The notes: a model not told the origin generated them from the letters alone. A stretch of DNA of 64,000 bases from Streptomyces sp. NA02950 (GCF_013364155.1 NZ_CP054916.1:3096501-3160500); one strand, 5' to 3'. Positions 17,750-26,311 are shown, counted from the stretch's first letter. Numbers and translations: made by a program.

Positions 17750-18145
17750 TCAGGGCGAGGGCTCCGGGGGCCAGTCGACCATGGCGTTGAAGACGCAGTA
17801 CAGGATGAACACGGCGCCGGGCACCAGCAGCGAGAGGATGCCGCGCCGGAAGCGGTAGCTCCGGCGCCAGGGCAGGACCCAGCCGGCCACGAGCAGCGCC
17901 AAGGGGAGCAGAAGGCCCCAGAAGTACACCGTGGCGGCCGGTGGCACGCTCGCGTTGCAGCGGCTGATCTCGGCGCTGGAGCCGACGTCGCACGCCATTC
18001 CCGCGAACCCCACGCCGATGGAGAGGAAGAAGGTCAGGGGGAGGGAGAGGAGCATGGAAAGCAGGGGTGGGATCCAGGCTCTTCGGTCGAATGCGTCCGG
18101 TGCCGGGGTGCCCGGTGCCGGGGTGTGTGCTGCGCTGTCGGCCAT
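17750..18145 (-). CDS. Small three-helix membrane protein
   Basis: A 131-aa hypothetical protein. I see three hydrophobic segments: one after AWIPPLLSMLLS, one around VYFWGLLLPLALLVAGW, and one at GILSLLVPGAVFILYCVFNAMV. Two cysteines (GMACDV and SRCNAS) lie in the loop between the first two helices. The start is an ATG at 18145 with GAGGTGG upstream. It stands 29 bases upstream of the DUF72 gene on the same strand and may be co-transcribed. No family recognised. Confidence 0.7.
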   Translation of the reverse strand: MADSAAHTPAPGTPAPDAFDRRAWIPPLLSMLLSLPLTFFLSIGVGFAGMACDVGSSAEISRCNASVPPAATVYFWGLLLPLALLVAGWVLPWRRSYRFRRGILSLLVPGAVFILYCVFNAMVDWPPEPSP

Positions 18146-18335
18146 GCACACCACCTCACCCCGGCCGGGGGTGCCCACGCATGAGTCCTCCTACTCAGAT
18201 CGCCCTGTCGTCAAGGGGTCGGGGCGCGTACGTACCGCTTTTCGGTGACACGCCGACCTTCGCGCGTCCGTACGAGACGTCAACTCCCATAATTTGTATG
18301 TAAGTTCATGTTCATGGCGCCCCTGGGGAGAGAGC

Positions 18336-18791
18336 GTGTCATTCGATGGGGAATGGAGTGGGCTGCGCGCCGAGGCGGCGTCCCGGATGCGGGTCAACAG
18401 CGCGGGCAACGGCTCATCGAGCGGGGATTCAAAAGATCTCGTGGTGCACCAGGACGATCTGGGGCGAGTCGGCCATGAGGCGTTCTTACTCCACGCCCGT
18501 CTGAAGAAGGCGGGCGATATGACCCGGGGGGCGAAGGACGACGGCGCGACGGCCAAAGCCGCGCAGTCGCTGGGGGCGCACCACTTCACCATGGGCGATG
18601 CCCTCACCACCATGGCCACGATGTGGAACGACCAGCTCAAGACGTTACTCCAGGCCTGCGCCCATATCTCCAACGGTCTCGACTACACCAAGAAGTCACA
18701 GGCTCATACGGACGAAGAGATCGGCGCTTCCATGACGCATCGGAACGGAAGCGCCATGTCGGTTTCCGGGATCTCCCGCTACTACCGGTAG
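18336..18791 (+). CDS. WXG100-like small helical protein with two TTA codons
   Basis: A 151-aa, mostly helical, soluble protein with no signal peptide, starting at a GTG with GGGGAG 5 bases upstream. Helix-rich segments run DDLGRVGHEAFLLHARLKKAG and HHFTMGDALTTMATMWNDQL, comparable in size and position to ESX/WXG100-type secreted partners in streptomycetes. Two leucines (codons 51 and 104; bases 18486 and 18645) are encoded by TTA, so translation should need the bldA tRNA and be developmentally timed. It is followed after 15 bases by a large gene with a WxG N-terminus, so the two are probably partners. Family assignment is by resemblance only. Confidence 0.7.
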   Translation: MSFDGEWSGLRAEAASRMRVNSAGNGSSSGDSKDLVVHQDDLGRVGHEAFLLHARLKKAGDMTRGAKDDGATAKAAQSLGAHHFTMGDALTTMATMWNDQLKTLLQACAHISNGLDYTKKSQAHTDEEIGASMTHRNGSAMSVSGISRYYR

Positions 18792-18806
18792 AGGGGGGCG
18801 GTGATC

Positions 18807-21104
18807 ATGGCCCGTCTGACGTTCGACGACCTTTATCACGTCTCCTTCAAGAGTCTCGGCGCGGCGGCCGACGACTGGAAGGAGATGGTGGACCAACTGG
18901 ACACGCTCGCCACGGATGCCAAGGACGGCATGGTCAAACAGTCCGACGCGGCGCGCTGGTCAGGGGTGACCGCCGATGTCACCCGGCCGTTCGTCCGCAA
19001 GACCGGGAAGGAATTCCGGGACGCGCACACTGAGGCCAAGGCCATCTGCAGCATGCTCCGGGACGCGCACACGGATCTGACGGAGATCCAGTCCGACCTC
19101 AGGACCGCCGTGGACGTCGACGCCAAGAAATCGCACATCAGGGTCACCGGGCTGGACGGCGGCACGGTCTCATGCGTGGCGGTGGGCCGCCAAGGGGACA
19201 CCAATCAGGAGACGCCGAAACAGGCCGGTGAGCGGGAGGCTCTGGAGAGCCGGATCAACGGACTCATTGCGCAGGCGGACGAGATCGACAACTCCGTGAC
19301 CCGCGCCCTGAAGAAGATCCACGGCGGTGACAGCCACAACTTCGGCCACGCGACATATGACTCGCTCGATGACGCACAGGCGGAACGGGCCGTTTACCTC
19401 GCCAGGCAGGCGCTCGAACCCGGCAGGGGCTGGGAGAGCAAGCTCAGCGGGCCGGAGCTGGCCGAGCTGAAGCAGCTCCTCGCGGGGAATCGCAAGGACC
19501 GTGAGTTCGCCGTGGACTTCTACCAGTCCCTCGGCGCCACGAACGCCTTGCGCTTCCAGGAGCAGATCGCGCTCGGCGCACCGGATGGTGCCGACACGGC
19601 GCGGTTCAAGCTGGCGCACAGCATTCAGGTCAGTATGGGCGAGGCATTGGCGACGGCGACCCGGCAGCCCGGTGGCGAGGACAACCCCAACACCGCCTTC
19701 CGCGAGGACAAGGACTATCTCGGGAAGTCATGGGTGAACGAGTTGAAGCGGGTGGGGAAGGAGTATCTGCCGTCCGATCCGTGGGGACGGGTCGGTGCCG
19801 TTCACGGCTATCAGGTCCTCTCCACACTGCTGCGTCACGGGAAGTACGACAAGGACTTCCTCGTTCCCATCGCACAGGACATGGTCACCTTCGACCGCAA
19901 GAACCCGAACGAGTGGGTGTGGGCCGAAAGGCCCGGCGGGGAGCAGGACTGCCGTCTCAATCTCGGCAAGAAGGGCGGACTGGGGTGGGACCCGATCCCG
20001 GGACTCCTCGAGGGGCTGGGCCACAGCCCGGAGGCGTCGACGGAGTTCTTCCACGAGTCCACGGGTGGGGGGAGGGACGACGGGCTCGAGAAGCTCCGCA
20101 ATCTGGACTACTTCCTTGGTGACAAGGACGGCAAGAACCACCGTTGGTGGGCCGCGGATGAGGCGACGGACATCTTCGGCGGGGGCGCCAAGGGCGCGGA
20201 CTACGGCAAGGAGGCCCTTGGTCATGCGCTGGAGTCCGCCACGTCGGGGCGGGCGTACGACAGCGCGGGCCCCGCGAGGGATCACACCCTGGATCAGGCG
20301 GAGTTGTTCAGCACGGTGGTGAGGAAGGTCGCGGCGAACCCCGATCTGTTCAAGGGGGAGGGTGGACTCGCGCCGATCGCGGGGAGTCTGGGGAATATGT
20401 CGGCGGAGTACATGCACGACATTCAGCGGGTGTATGCGGGTGGGGACGACAGCGGCTACATCAAATCGACTGGGTTCGCCCCCGACGTGACCGAGAGTGA
20501 AGACTTGGGTGTCCTGGATCGATTCCTGAAGACCACAGCGGAAGATCCAGAGGCATACGCGAGCATCACTCAGGCCCGGCAGACCGTCACCACTGAAATG
20601 ATCCGCGAGGCGCTCACCCAACGTGGCGAAGGGGACAGTCTTGCTCAACTCGCCGCATCAGCGACAGACCCTGGCGGGAGAATCGCGGGCCTTACAGCCA
20701 CAGGGCGGGCTGATGCCATCGCCGCCGCTGACAACAGTGTCGAGAAGATCGAGGAGTACAACGAGAAACTGGCTGACAGAGACAAGTGGGTCGGCCGCTT
20801 CGTCGATCTCGGCGCGAGCTATGTCCCCGTAGCGGGTGACGTTCTCAGCTGGGCATCCGAGGACATCCGAGAAGCAACACTGGAGCACATGATCAAAGAC
20901 CCGGAGGGTGCGGCCCGGCAGATCGAGGAGAACCGAGAAGCGTATGTGAACAGCGAGCGCGAACGTACTGCGCAGGCAACCAAAAGAGCTTTCTATAGCG
21001 TTGCGACGGATGCCGGTCTCGACCCCACCAGCAGCAGCGTCAAGCGTGCCGCCACCGAGGTCTACCAAAGGTCCAGCAAGGCCAATTCGATGGAAACCCT
21101 CTAG
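18807..21104 (+). CDS. Large WxG-containing protein (possible DUF6571-type), putative type VII-linked
   Basis: A 765-aa protein starting at the ATG at 18807 behind GAGGGGGG. Residues 1-100 form a helical WXG100-like domain with WSG at 51-53. A long mixed-charge body follows with repeated helices (e.g. YLARQALEPGRGWESKLSGPELAELK, here given only in part: GRGWESKLSGPELAELK) and a hydrophobic stretch near the C-terminus (FVDLGASYVPVAGDVLSWAS). There is no signal peptide and no recognisable toxin domain. From memory it resembles a Streptomyces DUF6571 family, not verified. With the small gene before it and the membrane-anchored gene after it, it forms a three-gene unit. Function unknown; a secreted or surface partner of a WXG100 pair is inference. 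Confidence 0.7.
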   Translation: MARLTFDDLYHVSFKSLGAAADDWKEMVDQLDTLATDAKDGMVKQSDAARWSGVTADVTRPFVRKTGKEFRDAHTEAKAICSMLRDAHTDLTEIQSDLRTAVDVDAKKSHIRVTGLDGGTVSCVAVGRQGDTNQETPKQAGEREALESRINGLIAQADEIDNSVTRALKKIHGGDSHNFGHATYDSLDDAQAERAVYLARQALEPGRGWESKLSGPELAELKQLLAGNRKDREFAVDFYQSLGATNALRFQEQIALGAPDGADTARFKLAHSIQVSMGEALATATRQPGGEDNPNTAFREDKDYLGKSWVNELKRVGKEYLPSDPWGRVGAVHGYQVLSTLLRHGKYDKDFLVPIAQDMVTFDRKNPNEWVWAERPGGEQDCRLNLGKKGGLGWDPIPGLLEGLGHSPEASTEFFHESTGGGRDDGLEKLRNLDYFLGDKDGKNHRWWAADEATDIFGGGAKGADYGKEALGHALESATSGRAYDSAGPARDHTLDQAELFSTVVRKVAANPDLFKGEGGLAPIAGSLGNMSAEYMHDIQRVYAGGDDSGYIKSTGFAPDVTESEDLGVLDRFLKTTAEDPEAYASITQARQTVTTEMIREALTQRGEGDSLAQLAASATDPGGRIAGLTATGRADAIAAADNSVEKIEEYNEKLADRDKWVGRFVDLGASYVPVAGDVLSWASEDIREATLEHMIKDPEGAARQIEENREAYVNSERERTAQATKRAFYSVATDAGLDPTSSSVKRAATEVYQRSSKANSMETL

Positions 21105-21122
21105 GAAGCGGGCTGTTCACGG

Positions 21123-21758
21123 ATGTCGCTCTCGTTACGGATCCCTGGCGGCAGAGCAATAGCCGCCCTCGTCGTCGTATTCGCAGCCTGCGGCGGATCA
21201 TGGTGGCTGGTGTCCAGCACTCGGTCCGACGATGCCGTCAAGGTGCCCGAGAAGATCTGCAACGATCGCGTGTCCGGGGACGAGGCAACCCCCCTTCTCC
21301 CGGCGGAAGGGGCCAAGTTCGAGGAGGAGGCGATTCAGTTTGGCGCCCCTCAATCCTCCGGCAGTTGCCGACTCAAGAGGGGCGACGCAGAGGTGTACGT
21401 CACCTACCTGGCCGGTCAGGGAAACTACCCACGCGAACGCATCCAGAGCAAGGGAAACCCCGCCTCCCTGGGAGACGCCTACGGATATCTTTCCGACAAG
21501 GGAGGAATCTCGCTTTACGTCCCCTGCGGCCCATCCCCCGCAAGGGACAGTCAGAACCGCCTCATCGTCGGTACCAGCGCCTCCGTGGTGCGGGACACCG
21601 TCAAGTCAAGCGGTGCGCCCGGCCAATCGACCCCGGGGCTTCGCGCGCTGTCCGCGTTCGCGGCCCAGGCGGCGCGCGACATCGCTCAGGATTGGTTCAA
21701 ATGCCCCGGTGCCGACCGGCTCCCCGACGGGCCCGTCACCATCCACTGGGGCCGCTAG
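21123..21758 (+). CDS. Membrane-anchored secreted protein of the WXG cassette
   Basis: A 211-aa protein with an N-terminal hydrophobic segment (IAALVVVFAACGGSWWLVSS, about 13-32). Cys23 in FAAC could be a weak lipobox, or the segment may be an uncleaved anchor. The exported part has paired cysteines (KICNDR, SGSCRLKRG, YVPCGP, WFKCPG), suggesting disulfides. It starts 18 bases after the large WxG gene, with only a weak GGAAGCGGG box, so is probably translated from the same message. No family recognised. Its stop codon overlaps that of the convergent next gene in a shared CTAG. Confidence 0.7.
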   Translation: MSLSLRIPGGRAIAALVVVFAACGGSWWLVSSTRSDDAVKVPEKICNDRVSGDEATPLLPAEGAKFEEEAIQFGAPQSSGSCRLKRGDAEVYVTYLAGQGNYPRERIQSKGNPASLGDAYGYLSDKGGISLYVPCGPSPARDSQNRLIVGTSASVVRDTVKSSGAPGQSTPGLRALSAFAAQAARDIAQDWFKCPGADRLPDGPVTIHWGR

Positions 21759-22219
21759 CCGCCCCGCGGGCACCGCAGGTCAGGGGCGGTGTGGTTCGGG
21801 GAGCAGGTGACCAGGGCCAGGGAGAGGAAGGACGTACGGCCCAGGTAGAAGCCGAATGAGACGTCACCGCCGTGGGACAGCCGCTCCGCGGCCGTGGTCA
21901 CCAGGCGGGCCAGGCGGGCGGTGTCCGCTTCCTGCTGGGAGAGGAAGCCGGGGGCGTGTTCGGTCAGTTCGCGGCCCAGCCAGACCGCCGCGTCCTTCGG
22001 CTCGTCGAAGGTCGCGCGGATCGCCCGGGGCGACTTCAGCAGCCAGTGGGCCGTTTCCATCGGGGGCAGCTCGGAGCGCCGGAAGGCATCGAGGAGCGAC
22101 CGGTAGTACTCCTCGTCCTCCGCGGTGACGGGCGGTCGGGGACGGTCCGGCAGACGGCGGAGCGCCTCCCTGTCGAACAGTTCCTTCTCGCCCAGCCACG
22201 TATACGCGTGGATGTGCAC
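21755..22219 (-). CDS. Hypothetical protein, 154 aa
   Basis: A charged, helical cytoplasmic protein starting VHIHAYTWLGEKELFDREAL at a GTG at 22219; the ribosome binding site is poor. Features are an Arg/Pro-rich segment (LRRLPDRPRPPVTAEDEEYYRSLL in part) and a C-terminal SFGFYLGRTSF stretch. No domain recognised. Convergent with the membrane-anchored gene to its left, sharing CTAG at the stops; it follows the DUF427 gene after a hairpin. Confidence 0.6.
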   Translation of the reverse strand: MHIHAYTWLGEKELFDREALRRLPDRPRPPVTAEDEEYYRSLLDAFRRSELPPMETAHWLLKSPRAIRATFDEPKDAAVWLGRELTEHAPGFLSQQEADTARLARLVTTAAERLSHGGDVSFGFYLGRTSFLSLALVTCSPNHTAPDLRCPRGG

Positions 22220-22265
22220 GCGACAGCCGTTCCCGCCGCCGGGCTGAAGGAAGGCCCCTGTTGGG

Positions 22266-22296
22266 GTGACGGCGGCCGAAGGCCGGGCGCCGTCAC
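22266..22296 (-). terminator. Stem-loop overlapping the DUF427 stop
   Basis: GTGACGGCG (22266-22274) pairs with CGCCGTCAC (22288-22296), with an inner GCC-GAA-GGC hairpin. It overlaps the end of the DUF427 gene and likely terminates it. Confidence 0.6.
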
Positions 22297-22688
22297 TCCT
22301 CCACGGTGATCTCCGCCACCGAGTCGTAGAACGACAGATGGTTCTTGATCTCCGCCACCGCGTCGATCGGCTGCGGATACGCCCACACCACATCCGGCCG
22401 CAGCGCGCCCCCACTCTCCGCGCCGATGAACGTCCAGTACGCCGCTTCCCCCTTGAAGGGGCAGGTGGTCGTGGTGTCGGTCGGCTCGAACAGGGTCAGG
22501 TCCACATCCTCCGGCGGCAGGTAGTACCGCACCGGCAGGCCCGTCTCATGGACGAGCAGCGGGCGCCTGGACTCGGCGACGACCCGGCCGTCGATCGTGA
22601 CCTTGACGTGCTGCGAGCCGCGGACCACATCCACGCGGTGCCCGCCGCTGCCGCTTCCGGTCGTGGGGTGGGGTGCGTGGGTCGACAT
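22293..22688 (-). CDS. DUF427 domain protein
   Basis: A 131-aa beta-rich protein of the DUF427 family. Diagnostic segments are VTIDGRVVAESRRPLLVHETGLPVRYY (only partly quoted: RPLLVHETGLPVRYYLP) and TTTCPFKGEAAYW. ATG at 22688 with GAGGAGGAC upstream. The family is widespread in actinobacteria and its reaction is not established. A TetR-like palindrome lies about 35 bases upstream of the start, so expression is probably repressor-controlled. Confidence 0.9.
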   Translation of the reverse strand: MSTHAPHPTTGSGSGGHRVDVVRGSQHVKVTIDGRVVAESRRPLLVHETGLPVRYYLPPEDVDLTLFEPTDTTTTCPFKGEAAYWTFIGAESGGALRPDVVWAYPQPIDAVAEIKNHLSFYDSVAEITVEE

Positions 22689-22721
22689 GACCGCGTCCTC
22701 CTCGGACTTCTCGGGTGGTTC

Positions 22722-22766
22722 CGCACTCAGTGCGTTCCGGACGCGTTCCGGACTCAGTGCGTTCCG
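22722..22766 (-). promoter_or_regulatory. Palindromic operator with repeated ACTCAGTGCGTTCCG
   Basis: CGCACTCAGTGCG (22722-22734) is a perfect 13-bp palindrome. ACTCAGTGCGTTCCG occurs at 22725-22739 and again at 22752-22766 (27-base period), and GCGTTCCG occurs a third time at 22743-22750. The arrangement in front of the DUF427 gene resembles a TetR-family operator. The cognate regulator is not identified. Confidence 0.6.
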
Positions 22767-22809
22767 TACTCACATGAACGTACGGCCGAGTGCACACATT
22801 CCGGCGTCC

Positions 22810-23265
22810 CTACACGTCCACGGTGTTGTCCTCGCGGGGCCAGGCGTGGCCCTCGTGCGTCTCCACCTCGCGGTTGAACCGGGTCAGCATCTCCTCGAAG
22901 CGGGCCACCTCCCCCGGCGTCCAGCCCTCGAGAAGCCCGGCCAGGGCGGCCCGGCGGCGGTCCCGTTCGGCGGTGAAGCGGTCGGCGCCCAGGGTGGTGG
23001 CGCGCAGTTTGCGGGCGAGGCCCCCGTCCGGGTCCGGGATGCGCTCCAGGAGACCGCCGCGGACCAGGGTCCCGGTCTGGCGGTTGACGGTCGAGACGTC
23101 CAGCTGGAACGCGTCCGCGAGCTGGCCGATGGACATCGCGCCCTCCGCGTCCAGCCGGGAGAGCAGCAGATAGGCGGAGCGGTCCAGGCGGTCCGGGCCG
23201 CACAAGGGTGTCAGCACATGACATCGGGCGACCAGCATCAGCTCGCGTTCCAGCCGCTCCAGCAC
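22810..23265 (-). CDS. MarR family transcriptional regulator
   Basis: A 151-aa winged-helix regulator. The recognition helix region is MSIGQLADAFQLDVSTVNRQTGTLV, quoted in part (AFQLDVSTVNRQTGTLV), followed by the wing LERIPDPDGGLARKLRATTLG. GTG start at 23265 with GAGGAGG upstream. It is divergent from an MFS exporter, and a 35-bp palindrome lies between them, so it almost certainly represses the transporter and itself until a ligand binds. Confidence 0.93.
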   Translation of the reverse strand: MLERLERELMLVARCHVLTPLCGPDRLDRSAYLLLSRLDAEGAMSIGQLADAFQLDVSTVNRQTGTLVRGGLLERIPDPDGGLARKLRATTLGADRFTAERDRRRAALAGLLEGWTPGEVARFEEMLTRFNREVETHEGHAWPREDNTVDV

Positions 23266-23301
23266 GCTTCCTCCTCACCGCCCCCGTACTCCTCCTTGAC
23301 A

Positions 23302-23336
23302 ATGTGCATCGTACACATCCTGTGTAGGATGCACAT
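23302..23336. promoter_or_regulatory. 35-bp palindromic operator between marR and the MFS gene
   Basis: ATGTGCATC (23302-23310) and GATGCACAT (23328-23336) are perfect inverted arms, nested around TACACA (23312-23317) and TGTGTA (23321-23326). Only the G/G pair between the arms fails. A TTGACA -35 box (23296-23301) adjoins it, so bound MarR would block the exporter promoter. Confidence 0.8.
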
Positions 23337-23377
23337 CATTCGTTGTCCCGTGAACTTGTTTGGAGGCGGGCACTCGC

Positions 23378-25771
23378 ATGCCCCAGTCAGCCCCCACCCG
23401 TGTCGAGGAGCCCCAGAGCGCCGCGTCGCCGGGCTCGCCGCTTCCGCGCGAGGTCGGCGGCGGCTTCGTGGCCGTCCTCGCGTTCTGCGGCATCGCCGTC
23501 TCGGTGATGCAGACGCTGGTCGTCCCGCTGGTGACCGAACTGCCCCAGCTGCTCCACACGACCAGCTCGAACGCGTCCTGGGTGATCACCTCCACCCTGC
23601 TCGCGGGCGCCGTCGCCACGCCCGTGATGGGGCGGCTCGGCGATATGTTCGGCAAGCGCCGGATCCTGATGGTCGCCCTGGCCCTGCTGGTGATCGGCTC
23701 GCTGACCTGCGCCGTCACCTCCGACCTCGTGGTGATGGTGGTCGGACGGGCCATCCAGGGCGGGGCGATGGGCGCCATTCCGCTCGGCATCAGCATCATG
23801 CGGGACGAACTGCCTCCGCAGAAGCTGGGCTCCGCGATGGCCCTGATGAGCTCGTCGCTGGGGATCGGCGGTGCGCTGGGGCTTCCGGCCGCCGCGTTCG
23901 TCGCCCAGCACACCAACTGGCATGTGCTGTTCTACGGGGCCGCGGCGATAGGCGCGGTCGCGATCGCGCTGGTCCTGATCGTGGTCCCCGAGTCCAGCGT
24001 CCGCACGCCCAGCCGCTTCGACTTCATCGGTGCGATCGGTCTGTCCGCGGGGCTGCTCTGCCTGCTGCTGCCGATCACCAAGGGCGCCGACTGGGGCTGG
24101 TCCAGCACCACCACCCTCGGGCTGTTCGGGGCCTCCGCGGTGATCCTGGTCCTGTGGGGCCTGATCGAGCTGCGCATCGCGAACCCCCTGGTCGATCTGC
24201 GCACCACCGCACGCCGTCAGGTGCTGCTGACCAACCTCGCCTCGATCATGGTCGGCTTCTCCTTCTACGCGATGTCGCTGATCCTCCCCCAGCTGCTGCA
24301 ACTGCCGGAGGCCACCGGCTACGGCCTCGGCCAGTCGATGGTCATGGCCGGGCTGTACGTGGCGCCGATGGGCGTGGCGATGATGGCCGTCTCCCCGCTG
24401 TCCGCGCGGATCAACGCCGCGAGCGGCCCCAAGGTGTCGCTGATGCTGGGGCTCGTCGTGATCGCCGCGACGTACGGCGCGGGCACCGTGATGATGGACC
24501 ACGTCTGGCAGATCGTGGTGCTGTCCGTCGCGCTCGGCATCGGTGTCGGCATCGCGTACTCGGCCATGCCGACGCTGATCATCAGCGCCGTTCCGGCCGG
24601 TGAGACGGGCGCGGCCAACGGGCTCAACACCCTGATGCGGTCCATCGGCATGTCCACCTCCAGCGCGGTGGTGGGTGTGATCCTGGCGCACCGGACCACC
24701 AGCTTCGGCGGTGTTCCGCTGCCGAACACGGACGGGTTCAAGACATCGTTCGCCGTGGCGTGCGCCGCCGCGGTCGGCGGTCTGCTGATCGCCCTCTTCC
24801 TGCCCGCGCGGCGCCGGACCGCCGCCCTGGCCGCCGGGAACCCGGCCGCCACGTCCGAGCCGCGGGACGGCGGTGACGTCGACGGGGCGGACGCCGAGGT
24901 CGTCACGGAGGCCGGAACCGAGGCGGAGGCCGGAACCGTCGTGGCCGGGACCGTCGTGGCCGAGGCCGCCACCGACGAGACCGCCGACGACGAGCCCGTC
25001 ACCGGCCGGCTCGTCCACGGCCGCGTCCTCGGCTCCGGCGACGTTCCGCTCGCCGGCGCCGCCGTCACCCTCATCGACACCGGCGGTCAGCAGCTCGGAC
25101 GTACGTCCAGCGGCCACGACGGCCGCTACCGCGTCGCCGTCGCCGACGCCGGGAACGTCGTCCTCATCGGCTCCGCTCCCGGCCACCGCCCGCAGGCCGC
25201 CACCCTGCTGGTGGCGGATCAGCCGGTGGTCTGCGATCTGCGGCTGACCGGCGGTGGCACCGGGCTCACCGGCTCGGTGCGGGCCGTCGGCGGAGAGCCG
25301 CTGGCCGGGGCGACCGTGACCGCGACCGGCCCCGACGGAGCGGTGGCGGGCGCGGCGACGGCCGACGAGAAGGGGGAGTTCGCGCTGCCGGAGCTGGCCC
25401 CCGGCCCGTACACCGTGACCCTGGCCGCCGACGCGCACCGTCCGCACGCCACCCAGGTCGAGCTGACCGGTGGCGAGCCGGTGCGCGTGGACGCGGAACT
25501 GCCGCCCGCCGCCCGGGTCCGCGGCACCGTACGGGGTCGGGGCGGGCGGCCGCTGGAGGACGCACGGGTCTCGCTGCTGGACTCCTCGGGGGACGTCGTC
25601 GGGCAGTTCATCACCGGCGAGGACGGGACGTTCGGCTTCGAGGGACTCACCGGTGAGCACTACACGGTGGTGGCGGGCGGTTACGCCCCGACGACCCGGC
25701 CGGTCACGGTCGGCGGTGCGGAGCCCGCGGAGGCGCGCGACGTCGACTTCCTGCTGACCCACGGCAGCTGA
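23378..25771 (+). CDS. MFS drug exporter (DHA2-like) with C-terminal carboxypeptidase-regulatory-like repeats
   Basis: A 797-aa protein. Residues 1-490 are an MFS transporter of the 14-helix DHA2 type, with GRLGDMFGKRRIL as the loop 2-3 signature and VGRAIQGGAMGAIP as a later motif. After a Thr/Glu/Val-rich linker (about 490-540) come three beta-sandwich repeats of the carboxypeptidase-regulatory/CnaB-like type, recognisable by HGRVLGSGDVPLAGAAVTL, GSVRAVGGEPLAGATVT and GTVRGRGGRPLEDARVSL. ATG at 23378 behind GGAGG. The extension would be extracytoplasmic or cytoplasmic depending on helix number, which I cannot fix. Probably controlled by the divergent MarR. Substrate unknown. Confidence 0.88.
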   Translation: MPQSAPTRVEEPQSAASPGSPLPREVGGGFVAVLAFCGIAVSVMQTLVVPLVTELPQLLHTTSSNASWVITSTLLAGAVATPVMGRLGDMFGKRRILMVALALLVIGSLTCAVTSDLVVMVVGRAIQGGAMGAIPLGISIMRDELPPQKLGSAMALMSSSLGIGGALGLPAAAFVAQHTNWHVLFYGAAAIGAVAIALVLIVVPESSVRTPSRFDFIGAIGLSAGLLCLLLPITKGADWGWSSTTTLGLFGASAVILVLWGLIELRIANPLVDLRTTARRQVLLTNLASIMVGFSFYAMSLILPQLLQLPEATGYGLGQSMVMAGLYVAPMGVAMMAVSPLSARINAASGPKVSLMLGLVVIAATYGAGTVMMDHVWQIVVLSVALGIGVGIAYSAMPTLIISAVPAGETGAANGLNTLMRSIGMSTSSAVVGVILAHRTTSFGGVPLPNTDGFKTSFAVACAAAVGGLLIALFLPARRRTAALAAGNPAATSEPRDGGDVDGADAEVVTEAGTEAEAGTVVAGTVVAEAATDETADDEPVTGRLVHGRVLGSGDVPLAGAAVTLIDTGGQQLGRTSSGHDGRYRVAVADAGNVVLIGSAPGHRPQAATLLVADQPVVCDLRLTGGGTGLTGSVRAVGGEPLAGATVTATGPDGAVAGAATADEKGEFALPELAPGPYTVTLAADAHRPHATQVELTGGEPVRVDAELPPAARVRGTVRGRGGRPLEDARVSLLDSSGDVVGQFITGEDGTFGFEGLTGEHYTVVAGGYAPTTRPVTVGGAEPAEARDVDFLLTHGS

Positions 25772-25854
25772 CCCACGGCGGCTGATCCACGGCGGACCCA
25801 CGGCGGCGGACCCACGGCGGTCGAGCCGCCACCCCCGTCACAGACGTCATCAGC

Positions 25855-25887
25855 ACACGGTGCGGCGCCCCGGGCGCCGCACCGTGT
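25855..25887. terminator. Bidirectional terminator, 16-bp arms
   Basis: ACACGGTGCGGCGCCC (25855-25870) and GGGCGCCGCACCGTGT (25872-25887) are perfect inverted repeats. It sits between the MFS gene and the convergent small gene, whose stop it touches. Upstream, CCACGGCGG is repeated four times (25773-25820). Confidence 0.85.
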
Positions 25888-26126
25888 CATTCCTCCTCTT
25901 CCTCGGGCAGGCTCTCCCACGCCTCGCCCTTGCGGAACAGCTCGAACCCCTCCTCGTCCGCGATGGACTCCGCCTGGGCGCGGCTGCGGAGGGAGATCTC
26001 GTACGTGTGGCTGTCGACCGTCGCGTGTACACCCTCGCCGTCGGTGATCGTTTCGATCGAGTGCGTCTCATAGATGACGCGCCCCGGCTCGGTCTTGCTC
26101 CAGACCACGTGCATGCTCACTGCCAT
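25887..26126 (-). CDS. Small conserved-looking hypothetical protein, 79 aa
   Basis: Begins MAVSMHVVWSKTEPGRVIYE and ends in a run of five Glu. Alternating hydrophobic and charged residues (TVDSHTYEISLRSRAQAES) suggest a small beta-alpha fold. ATG at 26126 behind GGGAGTGGG. Typical Streptomyces coding bias. No domain recognised. Monocistronic, facing the bidirectional terminator. Confidence 0.7.
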   Translation of the reverse strand: MAVSMHVVWSKTEPGRVIYETHSIETITDGEGVHATVDSHTYEISLRSRAQAESIADEEGFELFRKGEAWESLPEEEEE

Positions 26127-26311
26127 CGGACCCACTCCCGAAGACGAGTCCCCTGGTTTCAGGGTCTCACCTGCGCGCCCCGTCCACATGGCCTGACGCT
26201 TTCGCCGCTCAAGCCGCGCGTCAGGGGGTTCCTGATACGAAGGCGGTCGGCCGGAGCGGGAGGCCCGCGCGTCCCGGTCCCGCGAACCCTCGGCGGAAGG
26301 AACCGTTCACC

